Notes: generated by a model from the sequence alone, not told the origin. DNA of 64,000 bases from Misgurnus anguillicaudatus (GCF_027580225.2 NC_073358.2:30716501-30780500), one strand, 5' to 3'. Positions 35,977-48,142 are shown, counted from the stretch's first letter. A program made the numbers and translations.

Positions 35977-36235
35977 TGAAATGATTGTTCAGTGTAATAC
36001 TCAAAATTCATCCTCTGCATTTACCCCATACAGTGGGAAGTAAGCACTCACTGCAAGTCGTAAACACACACACACCCAGAACAGTGGACGGCTATCACTG
36101 CAGAGCCCAGGGAATAATTTAGGATAAATGCCTTTCTCAGGGGCACCACAGTCGTTTCCTGCCAGCAATGAGGGTCCAACAAGCAGCCTTCGGGTTGCAA
36201 GTCCAACTCGCTTACCATTAGGCCATGACTGCCCC
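35977..36235 (-). mobile_element. tRNA-derived SINE (minus strand)
   Basis: Reading the minus strand from 36235: GGGGCAGTCATGGCCTAATG (tRNA-like head with A-box region), TTGGACTTGCAACCCGAAGG (B-box region), then GAAACGACTGTGGTGCCCCT, GAGAAAGGCATTTATCC and a tail. This is the same family as the plus-strand copy at 52341-52590 and resembles HAmo-type V-SINEs of cyprinids (from memory). Not a functional tRNA gene. Confidence 0.8.
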
Positions 36236-36923
36236 AGACATGGAAAGCTTGGACTTTTAAAGATAAATGTGAAATAATTCCTCATACAGGACTATGCAAA
36301 AATGCTAAAACAGGATTAAAATGGTGAAAAATTTGAAGAAATGCTGACCAGTCATAATACACGGCATACATTTTCCTTATTTGATGGAAGTTGATAATTC
36401 TTCGTTTACCAACTTTACCTTTAATGTAATATTTGTAATCTAAAAATCCAAGGAAAATACCAGATGGACGAAATGTGGGAAATTGGGTGAAACGGCATGG
36501 GAAAAATATTTGTACTCGGTGCATGCTAGTAAGATCAGAGTGAAGCACTTAACACAATCTGTTTCCAGATCTGTGTTCTTATCCTAAGACACTGATTGAA
36601 TAAAACAGTGAGTCTGGTTTCATTTTCCCCAATGTCTGAGTACCCCTGAAGGTCAGTGGGGAACATTGAAAGTAGGAGCTCTGCATGCTGATGCCACAGT
36701 GATATATAAGGTTGATGATTTTATGAATGAACTATTATGAGGCCTTTGACAGACAGCTTTCAGAGTGTGACAGTGGAAGATCATTCACTATGAGGGTGTT
36801 GCCATGATGGTTTCTGTGACTTTTGTGATCTGATTACATGCTGAGCAAGTCTTACATGTCACACACTGGCCAGTAAAAAATAGTCTGTCTCTCTGTTTCA
36901 CAACTCTCCTCCTGAGAGGACAG

Positions 36924-37012
36924 GGCGGAGACGGAGCATGCCAGGCTCCGCCCCTGAAAAAGCGCCACCCACAATGGAGCCCTCTGCTGCTGCCACACCC
37001 TTCAGGGTCACA
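36924..37012 (+). CDS. dab2ip: dab2ip coding exon 2
   Basis: Entering in phase 1 from exon 1, it reads (G)RRRSMPGSAPEKAPP, then TMEPSAAATPFRVT, ending on a full codon before GTGAGT at 37013. From memory this parallels the mammalian DAB2IP segment with RRSLPGS...EK...MEPSAATPFRVT. The acceptor used here is GAGAGGACAG (AG at 36922-36923) behind a pyrimidine-rich tract, the only AG nearby giving the right phase. The homologous reading frame continues about seven codons further left (to about 36902) although no AG lies at that edge, so the exon may be longer in relatives. The mammalian short isoform 2 also uses this exon behind a different first exon. Confidence 0.87.
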
Positions 37013-39284
37013 GTGAGTACTGTATTATATATGTGTTTTGTCATATGCAAGAGCATGTTGATGTGATTAAAAGTATAGTCTGTGTTCCAGATGTGTACTG
37101 CAAATCTCTATGTTACTTCTTTTTAAGATCTTCCGTATTAAAAGCTTACTAGTGCCAATAACTTCCTTATTTTTAATACATTTCCTCAAATGCTAATTTC
37201 CTGCATGCTATAAACTTGAACTCTATTGCAGTTTTTTAAATTAAAACGTGTAGTCACATTTAACCCAAGTCAAGTTCAGTTCAGCCACACACTTGAAATT
37301 CAAGATGTGATCTATCTCAAAACCACATGCTTAGACCCTAATCTTTAAAGTACTGCATTGAGGCCTTTAATTAAGAATTGATTCATTAGCTTTAAAAAAA
37401 AAAAACTTCAAACAGAGTTTGGACTTTATAACACTACACCAGAATATTACACAACACTACACCAGCATTTTACACAAATATACAATGAAATGAGCAAACC
37501 AGGCTCACATACATGTACTGCAAAAAGCAGATTTTTATTGATGGGCATCAGGGAAGGATTACTAACCGTCCATGCTCACTGTAGTCGGTATGAAGTTGCA
37601 ATTATTGTATGTGTTAATGTAAGATTTGTTGTGTGGCTGATGAAAAAGTATTGCAATTCAAAGACAACCTGTTAGCAATCGTTTCAACTGACGCTCACAT
37701 TATGTGCCGTTACAGGAAGTGAATTATTAGAAATCAACAGCAGGTATTCAGTAGTTTAAATCCCTCTATATGTAATTCAGCTTCACATACAGTAAGATAC
37801 CAGATGTGACTGCAGCAGTGTGTGTAGGCTTTGGCATGTGCTTGCTATTTCTTAACATAAAGGAGAATGCAGATATAATGAAGTTTATTAGATCTTGGTG
37901 CAGGTTGAGTGTCTGAAGTCTTGAACTGTCCAGTCAGAGCACACTAGGGACATTTTCCAAACGGAAGTGAGCATCCATATCCTACTCTATTCATAGGGCA
38001 GAGCCCTTCGCGTGAGCTCTTTGAAGGGTGTAGGTGATTTATTTTCTTATATATGCTTTGGATCTCCCTTGGCAAAGTGACTGACAGTCCAGTGCTGCCT
38101 TGACAACACTGCATGTGCGCAGAATTGCATGTACATTTTGCTAACATTTAGCTATTTCTTCAGTTTTCTTTGTCCTGCATTTATTTATCTGTTTCTTCTT
38201 CTTTCTGGTCTCCTATTTACTCTGCTTGACTAATCTCTGGTTTAGACCATTAGTCATACGTTGATGTATTGACTGACCTTGGTTTTTCAGCAAGACATTT
38301 ATTAATGGAATTTCATGTTAGGCAAATAAGAATGTATGGGAATATCTGTCCCTGACCCATCAAAAACAAATATAATTTCAACCATCATCCATCATCTTAA
38401 ATCTTCCATTGTATAATCTTCACTGGTTTTATGTTTTTATTTTATGTGACCTTTATTTATAGAAAGTCCCACTGAGATCGGTGATCTCTTTTACAAGTGA
38501 GACCTGGCCAAGGTCTCAGCCATACAAACTAAAAAAATACAATGAATAAAAATAAAACTTACACAAATACCAATTTTAAAGCACAGAAATCTTTCTGAAT
38601 GAAACAATCAAATGTCTTCTTTATCACATTTCTTCTTATTATTATTTTTTAATTCATAGATAGATGTCAATGTAATTAAAGCAGATCTTTAAATTTTTAC
38701 CATAATTTTGCAAAATATCTCATCACGGTTTTTGCATAATTTGACAAATTTGCAGCATGACTGGACAATAAAATATTCAGTTCATCAGTGATATTTCCAT
38801 GATTTTTCTTAAGGGCTTATCGTAGACCAAATATAACTAAGCCCGTGTCCTAGATTAATCTAAAGTCCTTTTAAGGAAATCGCGTCACTCCAGCGCCACA
38901 TCTGCAACGTCTTCAGGTCTTGTTATAACAAAACAAACAAGACCTGGCGATGCTTCGCGTCTGCAAAGTCCCTCTAGCAGAGGATTTCGATTGATGATTG
39001 GTTCTTTTTACTGGGAGGCGGGACTAAAGTGGCCATTCTGATCGTTGCGATCTGCCTTGTTCATATCAATACACATCTTGTTAATATTAGGTATCTTTGT
39101 CTAAACCCTGTCGGCGAAGCTGCCCCTCAATCTCATAATTTTGTCTTTAAACAACTTTTGAGGAACATAATGTATATCATCATTTGTGTTTAAATAGTTT
39201 TTTCACACAATAAATATTTAAGTGGCTTATGTTTATTTTACTTTGTCAGTAATTTTAGATTGTCAGTTTTAATATTATGATATA
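37013..39284 (+). other. dab2ip intron 2, first part
   Basis: Mostly unremarkable intronic DNA. 38455-38530 (AGTCCCACTGAGATCGGTGA, GAGACCTGGCCAAGGTCTC) resembles a widely repeated teleost sequence. 38805-38960 contains a diverged patch of repeats including an ACAAGACCTG / CAGGTCTTGT pair. No coding exon seen. Confidence 0.4.
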
Positions 39285-39523
39285 GGGGCAGTTTCCTGGA
39301 CAGGGATTAGACTAGTCCTAGACTTAAATACTTTTAAGAGCTCTCCAAACTGAAAACAACTTGCATTGACATATCTTAAAATCCATCAGTGCCCTTTGTT
39401 TTACCTCAAAATGCACACAGGTAATGTTTTTAGTAAGGCATGTTTATTAAAACTAGTCATGTTTACTAATTAAACTAAGGCCTAGTCCTGGATTAAGCTA
39501 ATCCTGGTCCGGGAAACCGCCCC
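39285..39523. mobile_element. 239-bp MITE with GGGGCAGTTTCC / GGAAACCGCCCC ends
   Basis: Left GGGGCAGTTTCCTGGACAGG and right CTGGTCCGGGAAACCGCCCC form inverted repeats. Sub-terminal AGTCCTAGACTTAA / TTAAACTAAGGCCTAGTCC also mirror each other. The flanks are AT-rich (TATA left, ATAG right), so the target duplication is unresolved. Confidence 0.8.
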
Positions 39524-40479
39524 ATAGAGTATAATGGTTTTCTGTTTTGACCAAATTTGTAAAAGCAGGACATTCCTATGGTCAAGGACATAAGATATCA
39601 GAATCCATGACCTTTATTGGACAGACCTGCTCAATAGTCGCTTATTAACCTGTACATCCTGACTAAAAAAGATACTGTCTGTTCCCTTTGCATCACCACA
39701 CTTTCAGACCTGCAGCACAATTCTCTTGTTTATCTTTAGGTGGGCTTGTATCACTGTCTCTTTCGGTCCTCCGCTGATTTCATTTAATTTCCTTTACGTT
39801 CAGCACAAGTGAAGGGTGCACAGAAATACACTGACTGATTGCTCTGTGATTAAGAGATGTCTGTGTGTGATCATTTGCATATATTGTGAATAGTAATCAA
39901 CAGGGAGCGTTAATTATGTAGAATATGTAGATGTGTTAATTGGTGTGGAGGGGGGGTCTACTTCTGTTTGTTTACTAACACTCTTTTGTCAGAAACTTGT
40001 GCTACTGCCTGATTTCTGATACCTTACCTCTCTTTTGCTTTTTAAAGTCCAATATTAAATGTGTTCTCAGTTTGTCACACCACCACAAAAAAATGTGTTA
40101 CTGTATTTACCACCCAGACAAATTTGAATGATGAATACATTTGAATAAACCGCCATGTTAAGAAAATAAGTCGGAAATCTTGGACGATTTTCTGCTTCCA
40201 AACAATGGGTGTGTGTCTGCTGTCATGCTAAAACCACGTCACTCGTTGGAATAATAAAGTCGCTCTCTCAGCTTTCAAAATCATCTACCTGAATGAATGC
40301 TTACGATTGTGTTAGGGCCGGGGCCATGCTCGGTGGCTCAAGTGTGTCATTGAGCCACCGTTTTAGCCCCGCCCAAATAATCCTGACTACACAGTTTGCA
40401 GTCTTTGTGATGTGTTTCCGCAATATATTTCTAACATTTATAATGTGTTTAGAAACAATTGTGTTTAGATCCTCTCTTA

Positions 40480-40810
40480 TAGAGCTGCATAACAACTAAT
40501 CGCAACTAATCATTAGCAAACTAATTTGGTTTACATCATGTATGTGCATTGTGTATAATAATAATTTGTATACATAAATACACACATATAATTTTAGGAA
40601 AATAATTTTTTTATATATTAAGTATTCATATTTATATATAATATAAATTATATATAAATATAAAAATAAGTATACACATGCAAATATTTATTAAATATAT
40701 ACTTGCATCTGTACATAATTATTATTATACACAATACACACATATATATGATGAAAACAAAACTTTTATTCTGAAAACGATTAGTTGCGATTCTATGTTA
40801 TGCAGCCCTA
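40480..40810. mobile_element. hAT-type MITE, 8-bp duplication CTCTCTTA
   Basis: Ends TAGAGCTGCATAAC and GTTATGCAGCCCTA, with identical flanks CTCTCTTA at 40472-40479 and 40811-40818. ACTAATCGCAACTAATC on the left mirrors GATTAGTTGCGATT on the right. The middle is AT-rich (TATATAAATATAA) with ATACACA / TGTGTAT motifs. No transposase. Confidence 0.9.
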
Positions 40811-40975
40811 CTCTCTTACTCGTGTCTTTCTCTTTGTGTCTCTATCAATTTGCTTTCTTCCTGCATTCTTTCCTGGTTAGTGGTTAGTGCATTTTTTTAA
40901 AAACTCTTATTGCTAAGTACTAAAAGAAATTTGGGAACGGGCTCATCTGATTTACAGAAAGCAACCGCTTAGGAA

Positions 40976-41653
40976 TAGTTTTGCCGATAGACGATAGTTT
41001 CGCTTATCGACGATTGTCGGACATATACATGCTGATAGCGGGCATTTATGACGATAGTTGCCGATAGTTGTTATTATTATTATCATCATAGTTTCACATT
41101 ATCATGCGCATTGCATGCTTTTCCTCACATGCAAATGTTTGTGGGCTTCACTTTGAGCTTGTAAGATGCGCGGATTCCTTCTCGCACACACCTGAACTTG
41201 TTATGCATGCGTCTTGGACTCTTTCTCGCACCAGAACGCGTTCGGCATGTACTCCTTCTAGCACCAGAACTTGTAATGTGCATGGCCCGGACTCTTCCTC
41301 GCACCTGAGCTTGTAATATGAGTGACATGAGCTTGTTCAATCATTTCCTTGCACTGGATAGGTTGTTAGGCGCACAGGGGTTTAAAACCAGCGAGCGTGT
41401 TGTTCCCGCTCCGTGGCCTGGGCTTTAACGACGCGCTCGGATTAATAACATCAGTTTTAAGAAGGTTGCGGTCGTGACAGTGTTGCCCTTCTTTTTTTGT
41501 CCACCAATCAAGTGACTTGTCATAAATAAGTAACAAATTAACAAATAAATAAATCAGTACACTATTGCCCATCCCCCCGATACTATCATATATCGGCAAT
41601 CTCATATGCTGACGATAGGACCATCTAAAAATGGGGCATATCGCCCAACACTA
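40976..41653. mobile_element. hAT-type element with GCCGATA / TATCGCCC ends and internal minisatellite
   Basis: Left end TAGTTTTGCCGATAG and right end ATATCGCCCAACACTA pair imperfectly. Flanking 8-mers CTTAGGAA (40968-40975) and CTTAAGAA (41654-41661) match at 7 of 8. The sub-terminal regions carry repeated GATAG/CTATC motifs. The middle (about 41160-41335) holds about four degenerate units of about 45 bp with CTTCTCGCAC and ACTTGT. Frames of about 70 codons on both strands there are by-products of the tandem units. Confidence 0.75.
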
Positions 41654-42244
41654 CTTAAGAATGTACTAAAGTCCATCCAGATGCATTAACACCACAGCAA
41701 TCTGCATAGCAACACGCTTCAGAACATCCTAGCAACACACTAACAACTACCGAGAGCCCCCTTTTAATGTGATGCCATTTGAATTTAGCATCAGCACACA
41801 CACACACACATTTCATTTTTTAAGGAAAGTGTAATTTTTCAATATGCTCTACAGCTTGACAATGAGGATAAAGACCACACTTTCCATGTCCTTGAATCTC
41901 TGTCTTTATCGCCTTCTGTCTTTTCTTCTCCATCTTTTTTACTTTTTCTCACGTATTGCCTCCCTTTCCCAATGTCCTTGATGCCAACCTGCTGTCTCCA
42001 TGGTAACAGCTGCCTAAAGGAAGTTGTGCCTTGAGCCGCAAAATGTGACAGGTGCTTTCACAAAAAGAGGGTGTATACAGTGGTAGATTTAGCGAGTGAA
42101 TGAATGGTGGTGAAAGATATGAAATAAGTAAGAGACAAGAAGATTTTCACTGCATGTGATTATTTTGACCTCTATTTCTCCTTCTCCCTCTCTCTCTCTT
42201 CTTCTCTCTATATTGTATATCTCTCTCTATCATTCTCTCATTAG

Positions 42245-42363
42245 GGGTTTCTGAGCCGCAGGTTAAAAGGCTCAATAAAGCGGACTAAAAGTCAGCCTAA
42301 ACTGGACAGGAACAGCAGTTTCAGACACATTCTGCCAGGCTTCAGACCTGTGGACAACGACAG
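42245..42363 (+). CDS. dab2ip: dab2ip coding exon 3 (start of the SynGAP-family basic/PH region)
   Basis: Reads [12 protein letters not shown], then [27 protein letters not shown] and two bases of the next codon. This is the hallmark segment of the DAB2IP/RASAL2/SYNGAP1 family, just ahead of the PH-C2-RasGAP core. The acceptor is CTCTCATTAG at 42243-42244, preceded by a long CT-rich tract (about 42180-42242). The donor is ACAG then GTAAAA at 42364. It enters at phase 0 and leaves at phase 2, matching exon 2. The wording HILPGF fits DAB2IP better than SYNGAP1 (as I recall, QILPRF). The continuation exon is not within the remaining 21.6 kb. Confidence 0.94.
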
Positions 42364-43025
42364 GTAAAACCACGGCTAATTTTCTTCATGCTCCAATCTA
42401 AAGCAGCTGTACCACCAGTGTCACCAATCAGACACAAGGGGGTTTGGTCAGACAAACAAATAGTCCTGCACCAAGCTCATACTATTGGTTGATTCAATGT
42501 TGCTGCAACATTTTTGTAAAATCATTGAGACAGATTGTTTACAGTTTTTGGGGATATCAGTCTACAAATCTGACCGCTGGCTGAACGGCTGATGCAAAAG
42601 GCTCACAAAACTGGAAATGCTTCAGGAGTTTTAAAGTTGATCAGATTGGTTACATCCAACAGGATTTCTGGGAGACTTGTGTTTTGTGTTATTTAAGAGT
42701 CTGTCTGGAAATAAAGCCTAAGCAGTGATTGGTTGATTTACATGTCAGTCAGGTGGCCTTCATTGCTTTTGCTCTCCAAAATGGGAGAAAGTATTTTAGT
42801 TACTTTGATTTGCAATAATTTTAGCATTATGAGAATAGTCTTCAAATCAGTAGGGCCGACCTTAAAAGTATATGGACCCTGTGAAAAACAAATAATTGGT
42901 TTTGATCCACTTTACTAAAAGTTTACTGGATGCGATTCAAGATGTATCAAAGTTGAATAGGACTCAGTAGATGTGTTTGCATGCCTTTAAATGTGATATG
43001 CTCAGTATTAAAATATAGCTCCACA

Positions 43026-44164
43026 TAGGGTAGAGCGGAGCACAACAACGCTTTTTGGTTTTGGCTCAATCATTCAAAAAATATTTGAGTTTGATTAATT
43101 ATATTTTTACACAAGCAACACACACATTTCTGCTACAAATGAACATTTGAAGTTTGTTTTTAGTACTTATCATTCTTGGAAAATTACACCAAACATGACA
43201 GAAGTGCAAACGTTACCACATAGGTGGGGTTAATTGTAACAGGCAGGGGTTTAGTTGTAACACTTGCTAAAAAATACGTTTGCAGGCAAATATTTCAATA
43301 CTATTTTGTCTATATACTTAATGTGGATATTCTTTATATATCTGTCTATAATAGACAGATATCCACACTGTATTTATTCATCCGGCCCTTTTCTAACAAT
43401 ACTTCAATTATAAATGGATACAAATGTCTAAATATGTGAGAAAAAAGCAGCACAATTATGACATTTTTTTTTTATATGTGACCCAGTCTGTAATAACCAT
43501 ACTACAGTTTCAAAATCAAATTCTGAGATAATGTGCATCAAAATCAGATTTTAGCCATTCATTTCATTATGATTTCAATCTTTGACGTGACCTTATTCAA
43601 TCAATATTAAATATATGAAGAAAAATAAATTTGACACACGATTTTTGATAAGACAGGCACATTTATTTTGTTGGCAGCCAGCAATCATTCGTGTATAGCC
43701 TATTTAAAACAACTGCAAGAATTACGCTAACGTTAGCGGTTTTTATCGTAAGTGCTGAGGGGTTAGTTGTAACACAGCGTCACAACTAACCCCGCTGGGT
43801 GAAAATATGTTCAAGCCCACCAAAAAAGTTGCTAAGAGCTGCAGACATATTTCAAAACGATGCTATGTGTTAGTCAACAAGACACTGATTCATATGACAT
43901 AGCATTGGGTTTTGTATCTTACACACCCAACTTAGAAACCTAAAAAAACCATGATGAAACAATTTACTTAAGTTATATGCCACCAAAACACTCGTTATCA
44001 ATAACTCTCTGGAAAAACATTATACATTCCCAATAATTTGTGGGAGATCATCTTTTGGCAGCATGAAAAAATACCGGAAAAACAAAACGCTCAACCTTGT
44101 GCAACAATCTAAACAGTCCGTGTTACAACTAACCCCGCCTTAGTTTTTGCCCCGCGCACCCCTA
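43026..44164. mobile_element. Probable DNA element with repeated GGGGTTAGTTGTAAC motifs
   Basis: Left end TAGGGTAGAGCGGAGCACAA and right end GCCCCGCGCACCCCTA pair weakly, and CACA flanks both sides. Within it, GGGGTTAGTTGTAAC-like motifs occur at about 43226, 43247 and 43760 (plus) and at 43783 and 44121 (minus). 43760-43794 forms a perfect 12-bp stem. A second hairpin, ATATCTGTCTAT and its complement, sits at 43338-43362. No transposase. The superfamily and exact ends are uncertain. Confidence 0.55.
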
Positions 44165-45132
44165 CACATTTTCTTATGTCCATAGTGAATGTGTGAAGTG
44201 TGTGTGTGTGTTTGGCAGACTGGTTATTGAGGTCACTTTTGACATTCTTCTCTTGTCAGTGAAAACAGTCAGGGCTTTGCAAGTCCAATCTGTCATCTGC
44301 CTCTTTCTCTTGAGATGCTCGTTCATGCATCCTTCTTTTTCCTTATTCCATAAATATCCTCTTTTTAAACAGACTGCAGCTGTGCCCTGCTCTTCAGCAT
44401 TTGCTCATTTCCATGCAAATGTCTGCTTGTGTTGTTCTTTATTTTACCATAAGTTTCATACACTTAAGGGTTTTTCATGCTGTGCTTAACGCTGGGTTAT
44501 CTTCTTTTAAACTCCACTTTTAACCACGGGTAAAGCAGCGTTTCACACTTGCAGTTTTGTTAGGGGGCACATTTTCCGTTTATTTCGACCTGGATTACTA
44601 GTTAAAGCTATGTTTTAACAATCAGCTCCTACCAGGTTGACCCAACCTTACCAGCTGGTAGCCCACCTGATCAATCACGTTGGAGCAGCTTGAAAACATT
44701 AAAATTCAAGAATGTGGTTTTGAGATTTTTCAGCATATTTCTATCGTCACAGTCCAAAGGTGGCTAAATAAATCTTTGACTAACATCCATTGAAAAGAAT
44801 TGGCATTCATACGGTTTAGGATGCTTTAGTAACAACTATCTTACCTTTTATCAGCAGTATTAGCTTTGGCTGCTATCCAAAACCCACGGCCTGAGCTGCT
44901 CATCCGTTCTTTACCCAAATGAGATTATATGTGCGGATGCTGCTAATCCCAAAAGCATCTCATTTTATAGGATTAAGTGTAGTAATTGTCTGTATTTGGT
45001 CGGAGGAAAGCATGGCTGGTTGTATTTAAACTGTTAGGGCATGAATACTCTCGACTTCTGTGGGGTAAAATGGATTTTTGTTAAAGGTTGGTGTCCGATT
45101 CTCCAGCTGATGTGAGTGGAGATTTTTTATGT

Positions 45133-45133
<1 letters not shown>
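44165..45133 (+). other. dab2ip intron 3, single-copy part
   Basis: Begins with a GT-rich run near 44198-44211. 44480-44660 has a diverged, repeat-like passage (TTAACGCTGGGTTATC, CTGGATTACTAG) without clear ends. No coding exon recognised. Confidence 0.35.

Positions 45134-45227
<94 letters not shown>
45134..45227. repeat. (TC)n microsatellite, about 94 bp
   Basis: TC repeat with a single G interruption near 45190. The intronic DNA to its right up to 46644 shows no gene. Confidence 0.95.
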
Positions 45228-45231
<4 letters not shown>

Positions 45232-46644
45232 TGAAAATGACCCTGCATTTTGTGCTACCATAGAGTCTGATTGCAGAATCTATTAGAAAGAGTCAAGAGG
45301 TCTGAATAGAGAACAACTCTGCTTTTAAAAGCACGTAAATTAAACGTTACTTTTTTAGGCAGATATATGATCTGTATTTGTATATCTCTGTCTAAGTGCC
45401 TTGAGTACTTTAGTACTAGTTATTTTTGACAAATGTTGATTTGTGTGTGTGTGCAGTATATAAGAATGGGTACATTTGTACGTCTCATTCACTTGCATGG
45501 GAGTGCACCTTTATCTCTACATCATTTAGTAATGTCAATGTACAGCCTTACATCAACATTTTGATGCACAGTGTTTCTCCATCTCTTTTTTGTGTTTTTC
45601 TCTCCAATGTTCATCCATCATTAAATGGTTTAGTTTGTACTGTTTGTCTGTACTCTTGGCACAGATGGCACATAGAGACTTTGGAAACACGATGCCAGCC
45701 ACAAGCTGATCTATTTACCAATAAACCAGTGAAATGTAAATCAGATAAGAATTATCAGTAATCGTTTGTAAACTGGGATTGCAAATTGATGATCTATCTA
45801 ATAAATGTACTGTGGACAGCCTACAAATACATTCAGAGACACTTTGTCAAAGACTTGAATAAAGTCTGTAGACTGGCACTTTATTTAATATTATACTGCT
45901 ACAGCTCAGATTTTCATGATTTGTCAAGGTCAAATCCAAATTAAAACTATTTGAACATTTTACCTCTTTTATTTGTCTCTCGCACATTTTTTCTCTCTCC
46001 CTCACGAGCAAGAATAAAGGTGATGTTGTCAAGGAAACGGTCATATTTGAAATTTAAATATCTCACCGTTGTTTTATTGCTCAGTAAATTGCATTTGATA
46101 AAAACAGTACTAATTTCTGAGAAAACAGTGAGGTTTAAAGATTGCGCGGCAGCAACTTTTAATCAAACTGTCAAACGTAATATATTTTTTAGTGAGTGAT
46201 TTTAATAAGGCCTCGAAGAGCTGCTGGCTCTGTTTGGACAACAAAATCTGTGCTCGCTCATTTATAATCCATTACATGAACTGCATGTAATACACTTTTA
46301 TAAAACGCTTTATAGAACAATATGGATTTTTACTGCTGATGCTTTATGTCAGTAGTTACCTGCTTTGTGATGTGATGTTAAGTTCAATCTGAAAAACTGA
46401 TCAATTCAATAACAATGAGCTCTCTTTTATTTACATGTTTGCTTAGAAATGAAATAGCATACAGTAAAAACATGACTAGTTTGAATCTTTCAAGAAAATC
46501 AAATCATAAGTTTTGAAAGAAACCTTATGTTGTGTGTTAGCAAACATACTGTACATATGTCAGGGTAAAAGCAGCAGAATTTCTGTATTTTTTTGTTTTA
46601 AAGCCCATGCAGTATTTTAAAATATGCCTTATGGTTTTATTTAT

Positions 46645-47383
46645 TAGAGTTGGGGTACTCGAACCTGGACTCGACTCGAGTCCAATTTTCAATGAACTCG
46701 GACTTGTCACGCACTCGGGTGAATTTGTACTCGGACTTGACACGGACTTGGACATTTTGGACTCGGAAAATATCCCGAGTACAGTCGAGTCCACGTTATG
46801 TGTAACAATAAAACCAGCATAAACTTGAGATGAGAAATTAAATAATGTCTCACTGTCTCCCCTCCTGTTATTTTACTGCAACACACTGGCAGGCAGCAGC
46901 CAGTCGCAATGTACGTGCAGACAAACACACACATCACACACATCAATGCGTGGCTAGCACGATGTCCTCAAAGTCAGCAATAAATTGTTTTGCTTACGAA
47001 AATCATAGAGAATTTATTTGCAAGACATCTGGTAAAAAGAAGATACCTCTATATCCCTTTCTTTTCTTGGAAATCATTTTTGATAGGAAACTAGTTGACA
47101 TAAAATAAAAATGTTCAATGGCAATGACCAGTTGCAAACATTTTTACATTGCCATTGTTTTAATGGGTTGAAAGGTTAAAGTATCAATAGAAAGTAACAA
47201 TTTACAATACAAATTTTGTATCTTTTTTCAATTTAATTACTTTCTGGACTCGGGAGGACTCGACTTGAACTCGGACTTGAGTCCAACTCGGACCCTTTTG
47301 GACTCGGACTTGGACTCGGACTTGATGTTTAAGGGCTTGGTCTTGACTCGTACTCGACAAAGGCGGACTCTGACCCAACTCTA
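46645..47383. mobile_element. hAT-type MITE of GGACTCG family, 8-bp duplication TTATTTAT
   Basis: Ends TAGAGTTGGGG and ACCCAACTCTA, flanked by TTATTTAT at 46637-46644 and 47384-47391 (perfect). Both ends are dense with GGACTCG / ACTCGGACTTG units (46665-46790 and 47245-47370), with an unrelated AT-rich middle. The motif style matches the hAT at 11869-13723, but the termini differ. No transposase frame. Confidence 0.93.
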
Positions 47384-48142
47384 TTATTTATGCTTTGTAT
47401 ATTTAATTGTCTGAGCTGTTACTTAAGTCAGGTCACTTAGATCATCTCCACAATGATTTTTGTAAGTTGGGAGGTGGGTGTTGACAGAGATCGATCTGAA
47501 AATAGCAATTTTATTTAGCATAGGGAAAATATGTTTTGGTTGATTATACGTTGTGTTTTCTGTCACAGCCATCTGTTTGTGCTGATCTGAGATGAAAGGC
47601 AGCCATCTGACTAACAAAGATATGTTTATGACATTCATATTTCTATGCATGTCTAGTTTTTTTTTTTGTATTAAAATATGTTAGCTGTTTATTACAGTAG
47701 CCTACTTGTTATATTTATAGTTGTTTATTAATTATTACTATTATGTGCATCTACATCACTGGATGAAAGCAGGGGTGGAGACAGTATGGAAAGAGTTTGG
47801 AATTAGGGCAGGTGGCATCACACTTTTTTTTGACTACTTGACTATGTTCACTTAATGCTTAAATTTACACCATTTGGAACTATTACAGTAACTTGGTTAA
47901 GTTTTTTAAAGAGTTTTCTGTTAATAAATCAACCTTGAACAATGAAACTGGAGTGCCTGCAAAAACATCACCACCTGTTCCTGAATGTGCAGCTAAACAA
48001 TAGACCGGCACAGAGTAAAACCATCTACACACAAACCCTGAAAGAGGAAGTATGTATGAGAAAGAGACTTTCATTCCAATACAGTAGTGGTCATAAGTGA
48101 TGTCTGACTTTGAATAGTTGGCATCTTAAAGATAAAATGTTG

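Noticed and set aside
36884..36923. Alternative exon 2 start at the AG of 36882-36883
   Set aside because: Gives phase 0, which does not fit exon 1 (phase 1), and would place the pyrimidine tract inside the exon.
45426..45761. 111-codon frame rich in Ser, Cys and Val
   Set aside because: No motif or exon signals; intronic chance frame.
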